Source: a virus
Length of the DNA: 56,091 bases
IMG/VR virus record: IMGVR_UViG_3300010430_000049
Span: 1 to 56,091 of that record
Strand: one strand, 5' to 3'
Of this stretch, positions 1 through 7,264 are shown one piece after another (position 1 is the stretch's first letter; every line of letters starts with the position of its first letter). The notes under the pieces were generated by a model. The model worked only from the letters and a program-made list of their open reading frames with translations, was not told the DNA's origin and did not search any database. The position numbers were made by a program, and so were the translations under genes.

Positions 1-3
1 CGA

Positions 4-150
4 ATGACACACCTCTACTGGCCTCGGCTGCTGCCGGGGCAGATCATCACCACCAAAGACGGCTACGGCAACGGCTACGGCTACGGCAACGGCTACGGCT
101 ACGGCGACGGCCACGGCTACGGCCACGGCTACGGCGGTACAGACTTCTAA
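4..150 (+). CDS. Gly/Tyr-rich repeat protein, array copy at left end of window
   Basis: Function unknown. The 48-residue product begins with the head MTHLYWPRLLPGQIIT, shared with the copies at 55339, 55536, 55814 and 56035, followed by a tail of alternating Gly with Tyr, Asn, Asp or His and ending in GGTDF. Its ATG overlaps the stop of a copy lying off the left edge: bases 2-7 read as a final Glu codon and TGA, as at the junction at 55536. It is the last array member, because the next gene (165) is unrelated and has its own ribosome-binding site. The tail is the shortest of the complete copies and is the only one containing His (GHGYGHGY). It could be structural, aggregating or a decoy; nothing in the sequence decides. 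Confidence 0.75.
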   Translation: MTHLYWPRLLPGQIITTKDGYGNGYGYGNGYGYGDGHGYGHGYGGTDF

Positions 151-164
151 CCAAGGAGAAGACC

Positions 165-416
165 ATGAAGATTGTAGTTATCAACAACGGGTTTGTGTTT
201 GTGTGCGGGGAGTTCTCTCAGTCACAGCACCACGCAACTATGACCAAGGCGAGGTGTATCCGTACGTGGGGTACCTCGAACGGGTTGGGGCAGCTGGCGG
301 TTGGTCCCACCAAGGACACAGTACTCGACGACCAGATACCGATTGTCGAGGTGCCGCAGCACCAGATCGTGTTCACGTTCGACGTCGCGGACGTCTGGGC
401 AAAGCATCTCACATAA
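165..416 (+). CDS. Hypothetical early protein, 83 aa
   Basis: Not recognised. AAGGAG lies a few bases before the ATG, 14 bp after the last Gly/Tyr array member. The product is a small soluble protein with beta-like hydrophobic stretches (MKIVVINNGFVFVCGEF at the start, HQIVFTFDVADVW near the end), with no membrane segment and no metal-binding motif. It sits at the head of a run of small genes before the MoxR-like ATPase, as typical phage early accessory genes do. Confidence 0.7.
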   Translation: MKIVVINNGFVFVCGEFSQSQHHATMTKARCIRTWGTSNGLGQLAVGPTKDTVLDDQIPIVEVPQHQIVFTFDVADVWAKHLT

Positions 417-435
417 CAACCAAGCGGAGGACAAC

Positions 436-600
436 ATGAAACTGTTCGCTATACGGCTGCCTGACGGCAAACTCGTCACTTCGAAGTACACCCGCGAGGT
501 GGTGTACTTCGACGACAAGAAAGAGGCCAAGCGCATGAGGGATCGCCATGATGGTGCCGTCGTGGTGCTCGGACCCGACCACCGTCGCTACAACCACTAA
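436..600 (+). CDS. Hypothetical early protein, 54 aa
   Basis: Not recognised. An open frame extends upstream, but ATG 436 is chosen because GGAGG lies just before it and the gene then starts cleanly after the stop at 416. The product opens MKLFAIRLPDGKLV and contains a charged middle (DDKKEAKRMRDRHDG). It looks like a compact beta-alpha-beta fold, and there are no membrane segments. Confidence 0.65.
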   Translation: MKLFAIRLPDGKLVTSKYTREVVYFDDKKEAKRMRDRHDGAVVVLGPDHRRYNH

Positions 601-627
601 CCACCAACGCATCAAGGAGATTGAATT

Positions 628-1617
628 ATGCGTGCTTCTCTTATCAAATCCACCCTGTCCGCTCTGATCCCCGTCGGTCGTTCCGTCGCTATCGAGGGTG
701 CCCCCGGCGGTGGTAAGACCACCATCGTCCATGAGGTCGCAGAAAGCCTCGGTATGCCCATCGTCGAGCGGCACATGCCGACCATGCTGGTGGAAGACTT
801 CGGTATCCCCTACCCCACCGACAACGGGTTCGAGTACAAGTTGCCCGACTGGTTCCCCTACAAGGGCAAGCCCGGCACCGAGAACGGCGGTGTTCTGCTG
901 TTCGACGACCGCAACCAAGCCAATGCCGACCTACAGAAGGTACTGGCCAACATCCAGCAGGCTCGGACCCTGCATGGCAAGCCGTTGGCGGATGGCTGGA
1001 CCGTGATCTCGACCGGCAACCGCCAGTCTGATCGTGCTGGGGCCAACCGGGTACTGTCCCATCTCCGTAACCGTGAGACGGTGCTCGAGTTCGAGACCCA
1101 TCTGGATGACAGCACCTCGTGGATGATCGACCATGACGTGGCTCCGGAAGTCATCGCCTTTATCCGGTTCCGGCCTCACCTGCTCCATGACTTCGATCCT
1201 CAGCGTGACGTCAACCCGACGCCCCGTAGCTGGGTCGAAGGTGTCAGCGCAGTACTCGGCAAGGTCCCTGCCGAGGCCGAGTACGAGTGCTTCAAGGGTG
1301 CTATCGGTGAGGGTGCAGCGGCTGAGTTCGTTGGGTTCATGAGGATCTACCGCAAGCTGCCCAACCCTGACGCCATCCTCATGAACCCCGACACTGCTGA
1401 CGTGCCGTCTGATCCGGCCACCCTCTACGCCCTGTCCGGTGCCATCGCTGAGCGTGCCAGTGAGAGCAACATGGAACGTGTTTGTCGGTACTGTGAGCGG
1501 ATGCCGGCTGAGTTCTCTGTGCTCAGCATCTCCTACGCTGTCCGTAAGAAGCCCGAACTGGCCAATACGGCGGCCTTCACCAACTGGGCTGTCCGCCATC
1601 AGGACGTGCTGTTCTAG
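628..1617 (+). CDS. MoxR-type AAA+ ATPase
   Basis: ATP-driven remodelling ATPase of the MoxR/RavA kind. Walker A is GAPGGGKT at about residues 24-31, Walker B is VLLFDDRNQ at about 89-97, and a sensor-1-like STGN is at about 128-131. MoxR ATPases usually act as chaperones for a partner with a von Willebrand A domain, and such a partner is encoded at 4144-5253 with a DUF3150-like protein between. AAGGAG precedes the ATG. At 329 residues it has the normal length of the family. The target in the infected cell is unknown. The AAA+ assignment is strong; the MoxR assignment rests mostly on the neighbours. Confidence 0.85.
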   Translation: MRASLIKSTLSALIPVGRSVAIEGAPGGGKTTIVHEVAESLGMPIVERHMPTMLVEDFGIPYPTDNGFEYKLPDWFPYKGKPGTENGGVLLFDDRNQANADLQKVLANIQQARTLHGKPLADGWTVISTGNRQSDRAGANRVLSHLRNRETVLEFETHLDDSTSWMIDHDVAPEVIAFIRFRPHLLHDFDPQRDVNPTPRSWVEGVSAVLGKVPAEAEYECFKGAIGEGAAAEFVGFMRIYRKLPNPDAILMNPDTADVPSDPATLYALSGAIAERASESNMERVCRYCERMPAEFSVLSISYAVRKKPELANTAAFTNWAVRHQDVLF

Positions 1618-1620
1618 GTC

Positions 1621-1648
1621 TTGTTATTGAAATAAGACCTGCTATGAT
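1621..1648 (+). promoter_or_regulatory. Probable sigma70-type promoter for the HNH gene
   Basis: TTGTTA (1621-1626), a 16-nt spacer and TATGAT (1643-1648), with TG one base before the -10 (extended -10). It lies in the 58-bp gap between the MoxR gene and the HNH gene at 1676. Expected transcription start is near 1655, which falls inside the first arm of the inverted repeat annotated next. Confidence 0.5.
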
Positions 1649-1725
1649 ACATGCCATGCAACCAAGGAGGACACGATGAGTGTAGCCGAAAGCAACAAGC
1701 GCCGTGCCAAGCATGGCATGTATCA
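1645..1725 (+). promoter_or_regulatory. 15-bp inverted repeat enclosing RBS and start of HNH gene
   Basis: TGATACATGCCATGC at 1645-1659 is the exact reverse complement of GCATGGCATGTATCA at 1711-1725. The enclosed 51 nt hold the AAGGAGG ribosome-binding site and the ATG at 1676. In a transcript reading through from the MoxR gene the two arms can pair and close off translation initiation. A transcript from the promoter at 1621-1648 would start near 1655 and lack most of the first arm. T4 homing endonuclease genes such as I-TevI use this arrangement to delay expression. Confidence 0.7.
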
Positions 1726-2245
1726 GACGCCCATCTATGCGGTGTGGCAGCAGATGAAGGACCGCTGCACCAACCCCAACAACAGCAGGTACCACCGCTA
1801 CGGCGGACGTGGGATCAAGGTCTGCGACCAGTGGCGGGAGTTCGAGAACTTCTTCGCTGACATGGGCCATGTACCAGAGGGTATGACCCTCGATCGGATC
1901 GACGTGGATGGTGACTATACACCGGATAACTGCCGGTGGGCCACACGTCAGGACCAGCAGAACAACATGAGCACCAACAGGTTGTTCACCCATGAGGGCA
2001 AGACGCAAACGCTTGCCGAGTGGGCGAGGGAACTCGGGCTGGCTTACCACGTCTTGAAGTACCGGCTGAATAAGGGGTGGCAGCCACCGGAACTGTTCAC
2101 CACCGAGAACCTGAAAGGGAAAACAGTGAAGCACCTAGTCGAATACGAGGGGGAGATGATCCCCCTCAAGGAAGCAGCGGAGCGTAGCGGTGTGCCTATG
2201 CAAACGCTGTACTGGAGGATGCGTGTCGGCAAGCCAATCTTCTGA
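1676..2245 (+). CDS. HNH homing endonuclease (phage GGRGI-type)
   Basis: Probable free-standing homing endonuclease. The N-terminal two thirds has the features of the phage HNH family seen also at 48035: YGGRGIKVCDQW at about residues 42-53, then LDRIDVDGDYTPDNCRWAT at about 72-90, which holds the metal-binding catalytic core. The C-terminus carries two helix-turn-helix-like segments (about 110-137 and 160-185) that probably contact DNA. It interrupts the run of early genes, has its own promoter and a hairpin-controlled start, and overlaps the 5' end of the next gene. These are marks of a mobile gene that inserted recently. Confidence 0.88.
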   Translation: MSVAESNKRRAKHGMYQTPIYAVWQQMKDRCTNPNNSRYHRYGGRGIKVCDQWREFENFFADMGHVPEGMTLDRIDVDGDYTPDNCRWATRQDQQNNMSTNRLFTHEGKTQTLAEWARELGLAYHVLKYRLNKGWQPPELFTTENLKGKTVKHLVEYEGEMIPLKEAAERSGVPMQTLYWRMRVGKPIF

Positions 2246-2486
2246 TCCCAAACGTCCGACCTTTGTCCACTGGCTCCGTGCCAGTGGACAACTCGACGCC
2301 GGTGAACTCGGAGCACTCGTCAAGGAGTGGAACCAGATCAAGCACGGCTCTGCTGGCCACGAAGTCTTCACCACCAACCCCATCACGTGGGACCAGTTCG
2401 TCGGCAGCAAGTACCCTCGCAAGGTGGTGACCTATCAAGCGTATCTCCGAGTGACCGGGGCTGCGCCAACCCTCAACAAGGAGTGA
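2223..2486 (+). CDS. Hypothetical protein, 87 aa, GTG start
   Basis: Not recognised. The frame is open from ATG 2190, but GTG 2223 is preferred because GGAGG sits four bases before it; the gene then overlaps the end of the HNH gene by 23 nt. The product is soluble, with FVHWLRASGQL near the start and TTNPITWDQFVGSKYP in the middle. The overlap may mean that the HNH insertion replaced the original start, so the first few residues could be recent. Confidence 0.6.
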   Translation: MSASQSSDPKRPTFVHWLRASGQLDAGELGALVKEWNQIKHGSAGHEVFTTNPITWDQFVGSKYPRKVVTYQAYLRVTGAAPTLNKE

Positions 2487-2490
2487 GCCA

Positions 2491-3105
2491 ATGAGACTGA
2501 CCAAGGACATGCGGAACAACATCCAGCAGAAGATCATGGCCAACGTGCCGGTCATCCACTACCACCCCCTGATGGCCGAGGTCATCCAAGCTGTGCTGTG
2601 CAAGCACATGACGGATGACATTCGCCGGGCCTATGAGGACCCGGCACAGCGGCCCTACCTCTACGCCCAGTGTGTCGAGGTGCGGGACGGCAACGACCGG
2701 ATGACGATCCGGCAGATGAACGACCGCGGGTGCTTTTACGCACCGTATGAGTTCTACGGGCTGCCCCGCGCGCGCAAGGTGATCCGGGTGGATGATGCCT
2801 CTGTCGGCCGCCTCGAGGAGGGGACGCTCGACTACGACCTGTCCCATGCCCTGATCGAGGGCGGGTACTACCGCAAGCACAAGGAACAGGAGCAGCTGTA
2901 CGACAGCGTCCGCCGGCGGGTGGTCAATACCCTGAACAGCGTGACCACCGTCAAGAGGTTGTACGATGTTCTCGAACCTGAGCTGCATCACTTCATCCCC
3001 AAGGAGAACGACAAGAAGGCGGGGCTACCGGCAACGGCAGCACCCTTCGCCGACGACCTGAAGAAACTGGGCGCTGAGCTGCCCACCATCCCGAAGAAAG
3101 GCTGA
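2491..3105 (+). CDS. Conserved phage protein, possibly Nmad5-like
   Basis: The 204-residue product opens MRLTKDMRNNIQQKIMANV, then has a beta-rich middle (YLYAQCVEV, MTIRQMNDRGCFYAPYEFYG) and a charged helical C-terminus ending in PKKG. The opening and overall layout recall phage proteins assigned to the nucleotide-modification-associated group Nmad5, but this is from memory and not certain. If correct, the protein would take part in modifying phage DNA bases. It is preceded by a short 87-aa gene and followed after 3 bp by another small gene, so the set is probably cotranscribed. Confidence 0.55.
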   Translation: MRLTKDMRNNIQQKIMANVPVIHYHPLMAEVIQAVLCKHMTDDIRRAYEDPAQRPYLYAQCVEVRDGNDRMTIRQMNDRGCFYAPYEFYGLPRARKVIRVDDASVGRLEEGTLDYDLSHALIEGGYYRKHKEQEQLYDSVRRRVVNTLNSVTTVKRLYDVLEPELHHFIPKENDKKAGLPATAAPFADDLKKLGAELPTIPKKG

Positions 3106-3108
3106 ACC

Positions 3109-3285
3109 ATGTCCACACAAGTGCTCACAGCAGAGGAGGCTGATGCCCTGTTCGAAGCGGCCGAGTTTGCCCGCAAGAACTCGTGGCACACCAACCACCT
3201 CGGCGACCGTCTCGCCGTGTTGAACAGTGCAGTCCGCAAGCTGCGCCGTGCTACCACCCTCCACCTCGAACCCCCGAAGGACTGA
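3109..3285 (+). CDS. Hypothetical protein, 58 aa
   Basis: Not recognised. It starts at ATG 3109, three bases after the preceding stop, and ends with TGA five bases before the next ATG, so it fits exactly between two good genes. The product is helical and charged: MSTQVLTAEEADALFEAAEF, then a basic segment AVRKLRRATT. Confidence 0.65.
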   Translation: MSTQVLTAEEADALFEAAEFARKNSWHTNHLGDRLAVLNSAVRKLRRATTLHLEPPKD

Positions 3286-3289
3286 CAAC

Positions 3290-4144
3290 ATGAAACTCTC
3301 CGACCGAGCACTCCTTGTGCAACTGAACATCTCCACGTGGTCCGCTAACAAGTTGGATAAGGAGATCAGCAACGAAACCAACGCCATCAAGGGCGTCCAG
3401 CAGAACGCTGGGCGCTACCACAAGAGCCTGCTGCCGATGTGTGGCCTGCTCGATGACATCAAGAAGAAGGCGACCCTGATCCGTACCAAATTCTACGACA
3501 ACACCCTGCCGTGGGGTGTGAAGGGTATCCAGATCCTGCCCACCGCCAACTACCTCGCCTTCATGACTGACTTCCGCAAGGAGAAGGCGGAGTACGAGAC
3601 ACTCGTCAACCGGTTCGTCCCGGCCTATCCCCAGCTGGTACAGGATGCGCAGCGGTTCCTCGGTGCAGCATACAAACCATCCGACTACCCCGAGGCTCAC
3701 GAGATCGCTGACAAGTTCAAGATGGACATGCAGGTCATGCCTGTCCCGAACAACGACTTCCGTGTGAACATCGCCGACGAGGAACTGGAGCGTATCCACG
3801 ACGAGGTGTCGGCCCGTGTCAAGCAGGCTACACAGGGTGCCATGCAGGACGTGTGGCAGCGGCTCTACGACAAGGTGAAGCACTTCGCCGAGAAGATGGA
3901 CGACCCCAAGGCGATCTTCCGTGACTCAACGGTGGAGCACTTGGTGGATCTCTGCGAGCTGCTGCCCCGGCTCAACGTGATGGACGACCCGAACCTCGAG
4001 GCCATGCGGCAAGAGGTCGAGGCCAAGCTGGCTGGGTACCAGCCGGACACCCTCCGTGCCGACGTGAAGGTGCGTCAGACGGTGGCTACTGAAGCGAACG
4101 ACATTGCTGCCCGCATGGCAGCCTTCATGGGAGGACTGAACTGA
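3290..4144 (+). CDS. DUF3150-like protein, partner of MoxR/VWA module
   Basis: The 284-residue product resembles the DUF3150 family: it opens MKLSDRALLVQLNISTWSA, followed by long charged helices. I know this family from phage and bacterial loci next to MoxR ATPases and VWA proteins. ATG 3290 is chosen because an upstream in-frame start would overlap the 58-aa gene. The stop overlaps the ATG of the VWA gene (TGATG), so translation is probably coupled. It is likely an adaptor or substrate-recognition part of the three-protein module; the biochemical role is unknown. Confidence 0.65.
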   Translation: MKLSDRALLVQLNISTWSANKLDKEISNETNAIKGVQQNAGRYHKSLLPMCGLLDDIKKKATLIRTKFYDNTLPWGVKGIQILPTANYLAFMTDFRKEKAEYETLVNRFVPAYPQLVQDAQRFLGAAYKPSDYPEAHEIADKFKMDMQVMPVPNNDFRVNIADEELERIHDEVSARVKQATQGAMQDVWQRLYDKVKHFAEKMDDPKAIFRDSTVEHLVDLCELLPRLNVMDDPNLEAMRQEVEAKLAGYQPDTLRADVKVRQTVATEANDIAARMAAFMGGLN

Positions 4145-5253
4145 TGGACCTGATGAAACGCCTGAGCAAAGCCAAGACCAGCCTGATCCTCGAACATCCG
4201 TTTCTCGGGTCGGTGGCACTCAATATGCCGATGGAACTGAGCGATACCGTCCCGACGGCCGCCACCAACGGCAAGCGGGTGCTGTACAACCCCGAGTTCA
4301 TCGAGCCGCTCACTGACGAGGAGCTCAAGTTCCTCGTGGCTCACGAGTGTATGCACCCCATGCTGGAACACAACTACCGGCGCAACGGCCGTGACCCCAA
4401 GAAGTGGAACATGGCAGCGGACTTCGTCATCAACAAGCTGTTGGTGGACGAGGGTATCGGTAAGTTCATCGAGGGTGGCTGTCTCGATGACACTATCTAC
4501 AACAACGGCGGCGGTACGTCCGACGGTATCTACAACCTGTTGCCTGACGGCGGCGACGGTGACGGCGACGGCGGACCCGGCGGACCCGGCAACGACCTCG
4601 AGGACGGCGAGGGTAGCCAAGCGGAGCAGGCTCAAGAGGCTGCCGAGTGGAAGATCAAGGTGGCCCAAGCGGCACAGGCTGCCAAGATGATGGGCAAGCT
4701 GAGTGCCAACATGGCCCGGCTGGTGGACGAGGTACTCAAGCCCAAGGTTGACTGGCGAGAGCGGCTCCACGCCTTCGTCCAGAAGGCCAAGAACGACCAG
4801 CGCACCTTCGCCCGGCCCAACCGCCGGTTCCTCAGCCAAGGGCTCTACATGCCCACCGTATCCGGTGAAGTGCTGGGCGAGCTGGTGTTCGCTGTCGATA
4901 TGTCCGGGTCCATCAGCCAAGATGAGGCCAACCAGTACGGCGCCGAGTGCCGGGTGGTACACGAGGACGGCAAGCCGTCCAAGCTGCACCTGATCTTCTT
5001 CAGCCACGAGGTCTGCGCTGTCGACACCCTGACACGTGACGACGAGTTCCAGTTCAACCCTCGTGGCGGTGGCGGCACGGCCTTCAGCCCTGTGTTCAAG
5101 TACATCGAGGAGAACGACATCGACCCTGCCGGCATCGTGTTCCTCACCGATCTCTACTGCCACGACTTCGGTGACGCACCTGACTGCCCGGTGCTCTGGG
5201 TGACGACCGGTGCGACCGACGCACCGTTCGGCGAAGTCGTGGAGATGAAATGA
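4144..5253 (+). CDS. VWA-domain protein with metallopeptidase-like N-terminus
   Basis: Two-part protein of 369 residues. The N-terminal part has HECMH at about residues 67-71 followed by NMAADFVIN, matching the putative metallopeptidase domain (DUF2201 type). A Gly/Asp-rich linker (about 123-155) follows. The C-terminal part is a von Willebrand A domain with the MIDAS motif DMSGS at about 252-256. Such proteins pair with MoxR ATPases. Whether the HExxH site cleaves peptides has not been settled for this family. Start and stop overlap the neighbours by a few bases (TGATG before, ATGA after), indicating a coupled operon. Confidence 0.85.
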   Translation: MDLMKRLSKAKTSLILEHPFLGSVALNMPMELSDTVPTAATNGKRVLYNPEFIEPLTDEELKFLVAHECMHPMLEHNYRRNGRDPKKWNMAADFVINKLLVDEGIGKFIEGGCLDDTIYNNGGGTSDGIYNLLPDGGDGDGDGGPGGPGNDLEDGEGSQAEQAQEAAEWKIKVAQAAQAAKMMGKLSANMARLVDEVLKPKVDWRERLHAFVQKAKNDQRTFARPNRRFLSQGLYMPTVSGEVLGELVFAVDMSGSISQDEANQYGAECRVVHEDGKPSKLHLIFFSHEVCAVDTLTRDDEFQFNPRGGGGTAFSPVFKYIEENDIDPAGIVFLTDLYCHDFGDAPDCPVLWVTTGATDAPFGEVVEMK

Positions 5254-5543
5254 TAGCGACACTCGCCATGATGGCGGCCCTCGTGGCCGCCTTCTTCTGG
5301 ATCATCTTCCTGCAATGGAAGCTGACCAGAACCACCAAACGGTTGAGCAAGGTAGACCAACGCCTACACTCGGCACGTCTGACACTTACTGCAACCAAGG
5401 AAGCCAACGAGGCGCTCACGATGGAGACCGAGTTCTTCAAGGGCGTTCTGTTCGACGTAGCTAGGGGAGAAGCACATGTCTGGATCGAAGGTGATGAGCT
5501 CAGAGCAGCGCGAAAGTCTGCTGGAAACACATCGGTACATTAA
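5250..5543 (+). CDS. Small membrane protein with coiled coil
   Basis: One N-terminal membrane helix (MMAALVAAFFWIIFLQW, about residues 7-23) followed by a charged helical segment (KLTRTTKRLSKVDQRLHSA) that could form a coiled coil. The start overlaps the VWA stop (ATGA). The last 68 nt overlap the next gene in another frame, so the true functional C-terminus is uncertain. It could anchor the MoxR/VWA module to the inner membrane, which is inference from position only. Confidence 0.6.
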   Translation: MIATLAMMAALVAAFFWIIFLQWKLTRTTKRLSKVDQRLHSARLTLTATKEANEALTMETEFFKGVLFDVARGEAHVWIEGDELRAARKSAGNTSVH

Positions 5544-6087
5544 CGTCGAGTACTTCGACTGGTGGGACTGTATCGAGTCCGGCTTCAGGGAGGACATGAA
5601 GAAGGTCGGCATCGACGTGGCCCGCATATACTTCAGCGGGTTCTGGTCGCAGGGCGACGGTGCCTGTTTCGCGGGGCGGCTCGACAACGCCCTGACCTAC
5701 CTCGACCACCATCACAAGGGCCAGTTCCCCATGATCCGAAAGCTGTTGGAGCATAGCGGCTGGGTCGGCGTCGAGTGTACACACCAAGGGCACTACTGCC
5801 ACGAGAACTGCACCGCGTTCTGGGTGGATAGCGACACCCTGACCGGTATGCTGCCCCAGCCGACCGAGTTCCACGAGGCCGTCGTCGAACAGTGGCAGGA
5901 CCAGCTGGAGGCCGAGACCGAAGAGCTCGAGGCGGCCGTGATCGAACAATGGCGGACCTACATGCAGGATCTCTACCGCAGGCTCGAGGCTGAGTACGAC
6001 TACCTCGTGAGTGACGAGGCGGTGTGGGATGCGATCGAAGCGAACGAGTTAGATGAAGACGAGGGGAACTGGGATGAAGCTGCCTAG
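5476..6087 (+). CDS. Conserved phage hypothetical protein, 203 aa
   Basis: I recall similar proteins in many phages by the segment IYFSGFWSQGDGACFAG (about residues 51-67), but no function is established. The middle carries histidines and cysteines (YLDHHHKG, CTHQGHYCHENC) that might bind metal, and the C-terminal third is acidic and helical. The ribosome-binding site AGGGGAGAAG precedes ATG 5476. Start and end overlap the neighbouring genes. Confidence 0.7.
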   Translation: MSGSKVMSSEQRESLLETHRYINVEYFDWWDCIESGFREDMKKVGIDVARIYFSGFWSQGDGACFAGRLDNALTYLDHHHKGQFPMIRKLLEHSGWVGVECTHQGHYCHENCTAFWVDSDTLTGMLPQPTEFHEAVVEQWQDQLEAETEELEAAVIEQWRTYMQDLYRRLEAEYDYLVSDEAVWDAIEANELDEDEGNWDEAA

Positions 6088-6328
6088 ACTATTCGCAGCC
6101 TGTGACGACTGCTGGGAGAACGCACCCGAGCAAGGGTGCCACTTCACCGAGTCGGTCGGCTGGTCGTTCATGCACCAGAAGTGGCTGTGTGTCGAGTGCT
6201 GGGAGGAGCTCGACGCCGACGAGCGGACGATACCCTTGGTCTCCGCCAAGGATCTCCTGCCCACCGGGGAAGAACAGATGCAGCGGATGGTCGCTGCAGC
6301 AGCGAAGAAACGAATGGGAGTGAAGTGA
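6074..6328 (+). CDS. Small zinc-ribbon-like protein, 84 aa
   Basis: Two Cys-x2-Cys pairs, CDDC near residue 10 and CVEC near residue 35, suggest one zinc-binding ribbon. The C-terminus is helical and basic. ATG 6074 is preferred over ATG 6053 because AGGGGAA lies just upstream of it, although either is possible. The gene overlaps the preceding one by 14 nt. It may bind DNA, RNA or protein. Confidence 0.65.
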   Translation: MKLPRLFAACDDCWENAPEQGCHFTESVGWSFMHQKWLCVECWEELDADERTIPLVSAKDLLPTGEEQMQRMVAAAAKKRMGVK

Positions 6329-6329
6329 C

Positions 6330-7097
6330 ATGATCTCAAGCTACAAAGCAGCACAGCTGCACATGGAGAAGGCCCGGAGCAAGGTCAAGGGCCGGCCCAT
6401 GAAGGGTTCAGGGTGGCGGCTACACCAAGACGATGACGAGTACCCGGTGCGGGTCTATGACGTGGAGGTGGGGCGGTTCCTTCCTGACAACACGTTCATG
6501 TTCACCATTGACGGCAACCGAGCCTACAGCATAGCGCATACCCTCAGCGGCACGATGCACAGGAACCTACCACTCTCGTGGTTTCGCTACGCCCAGAAGA
6601 AGTACCGCGTGGACCACGTCTACAATATACACGGGCAGGCGTGGCAGCATTTCGCAAAACCCACCAGCGCACCTGAGGTGTACCCCGGCCTCAAGTTCGA
6701 CATGTTCATGGGCAAGTGCCTCAACGCCAAGCCGGACTACAAACCCACGATCAACCCGGAGAAGCGCAAGGAGTGGTTGGCTGCCAGCCGGGCATGGAAG
6801 CGCAAGCTGAAGGCCGCCGCGCGTGTCGGTGTGTTTGACAAGCTGATCGCCGATGAGAAGCGTGACCCTACCCCTTGGACCGAACGGCCGGGGTGGGGTG
6901 ACGACGAGTGGGTTGACACACTATACAAAGCAATCAAGGATGGGGACTGCAGCATCGACCTGCTGCGTATGTTTGTGGCGAGCGCGACGGGTGGGTGGGA
7001 TGTTACATCCGAGTGGATGTACTCATTCGTCGAAGACACTGTGAAGAGACAGAGCGTGGAACTGCGCAAGCGGTTCGGCGTCTTCGAGGGGGAGTGA
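6330..7097 (+). CDS. Hypothetical protein, 255 aa
   Basis: Not recognised. The product is basic in its first third (KARSKVKGRPMKGSGWRLHQ), has a beta-rich segment (VRVYDVEVGRFLPDNTFMFTID), and has Trp-rich helical stretches towards the C-terminus. No membrane segment. The stop overlaps the next start (TGATG). Confidence 0.65.
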   Translation: MISSYKAAQLHMEKARSKVKGRPMKGSGWRLHQDDDEYPVRVYDVEVGRFLPDNTFMFTIDGNRAYSIAHTLSGTMHRNLPLSWFRYAQKKYRVDHVYNIHGQAWQHFAKPTSAPEVYPGLKFDMFMGKCLNAKPDYKPTINPEKRKEWLAASRAWKRKLKAAARVGVFDKLIADEKRDPTPWTERPGWGDDEWVDTLYKAIKDGDCSIDLLRMFVASATGGWDVTSEWMYSFVEDTVKRQSVELRKRFGVFEGE

Positions 7098-7264
7098 TGT
7101 CAGACCCACGCCTTATAGACGTGGCGGCCGAGTGCCGTCGGCTTGAGCGAGAGGTATCGGATGCAGATTGGAACAGCGACCCAAGGCTGGAACAACTGGT
7201 CAGAGAGCTCAATCATTACAAGGACCTACGGGAACAGGGAGTACTCTATGAGCCCAATTTCTAG
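7097..7264 (+). CDS. Hypothetical protein, 55 aa
   Basis: Not recognised. ATG 7097 overlaps the preceding stop and follows GAGGGGGAG, a strong ribosome-binding site. The product is an acidic helical protein (LEREVSDADWNSDPRLEQLV). Its last 17 nt overlap the next gene. Confidence 0.6.
   Translation: MSDPRLIDVAAECRRLEREVSDADWNSDPRLEQLVRELNHYKDLREQGVLYEPNF

Noticed and set aside
4075-5262. Minus-strand frame of about 395 codons opposite the VWA gene
   Set aside because: Shadow of a high-GC gene; the plus strand shows HECMH and MIDAS motifs and has coupled starts.
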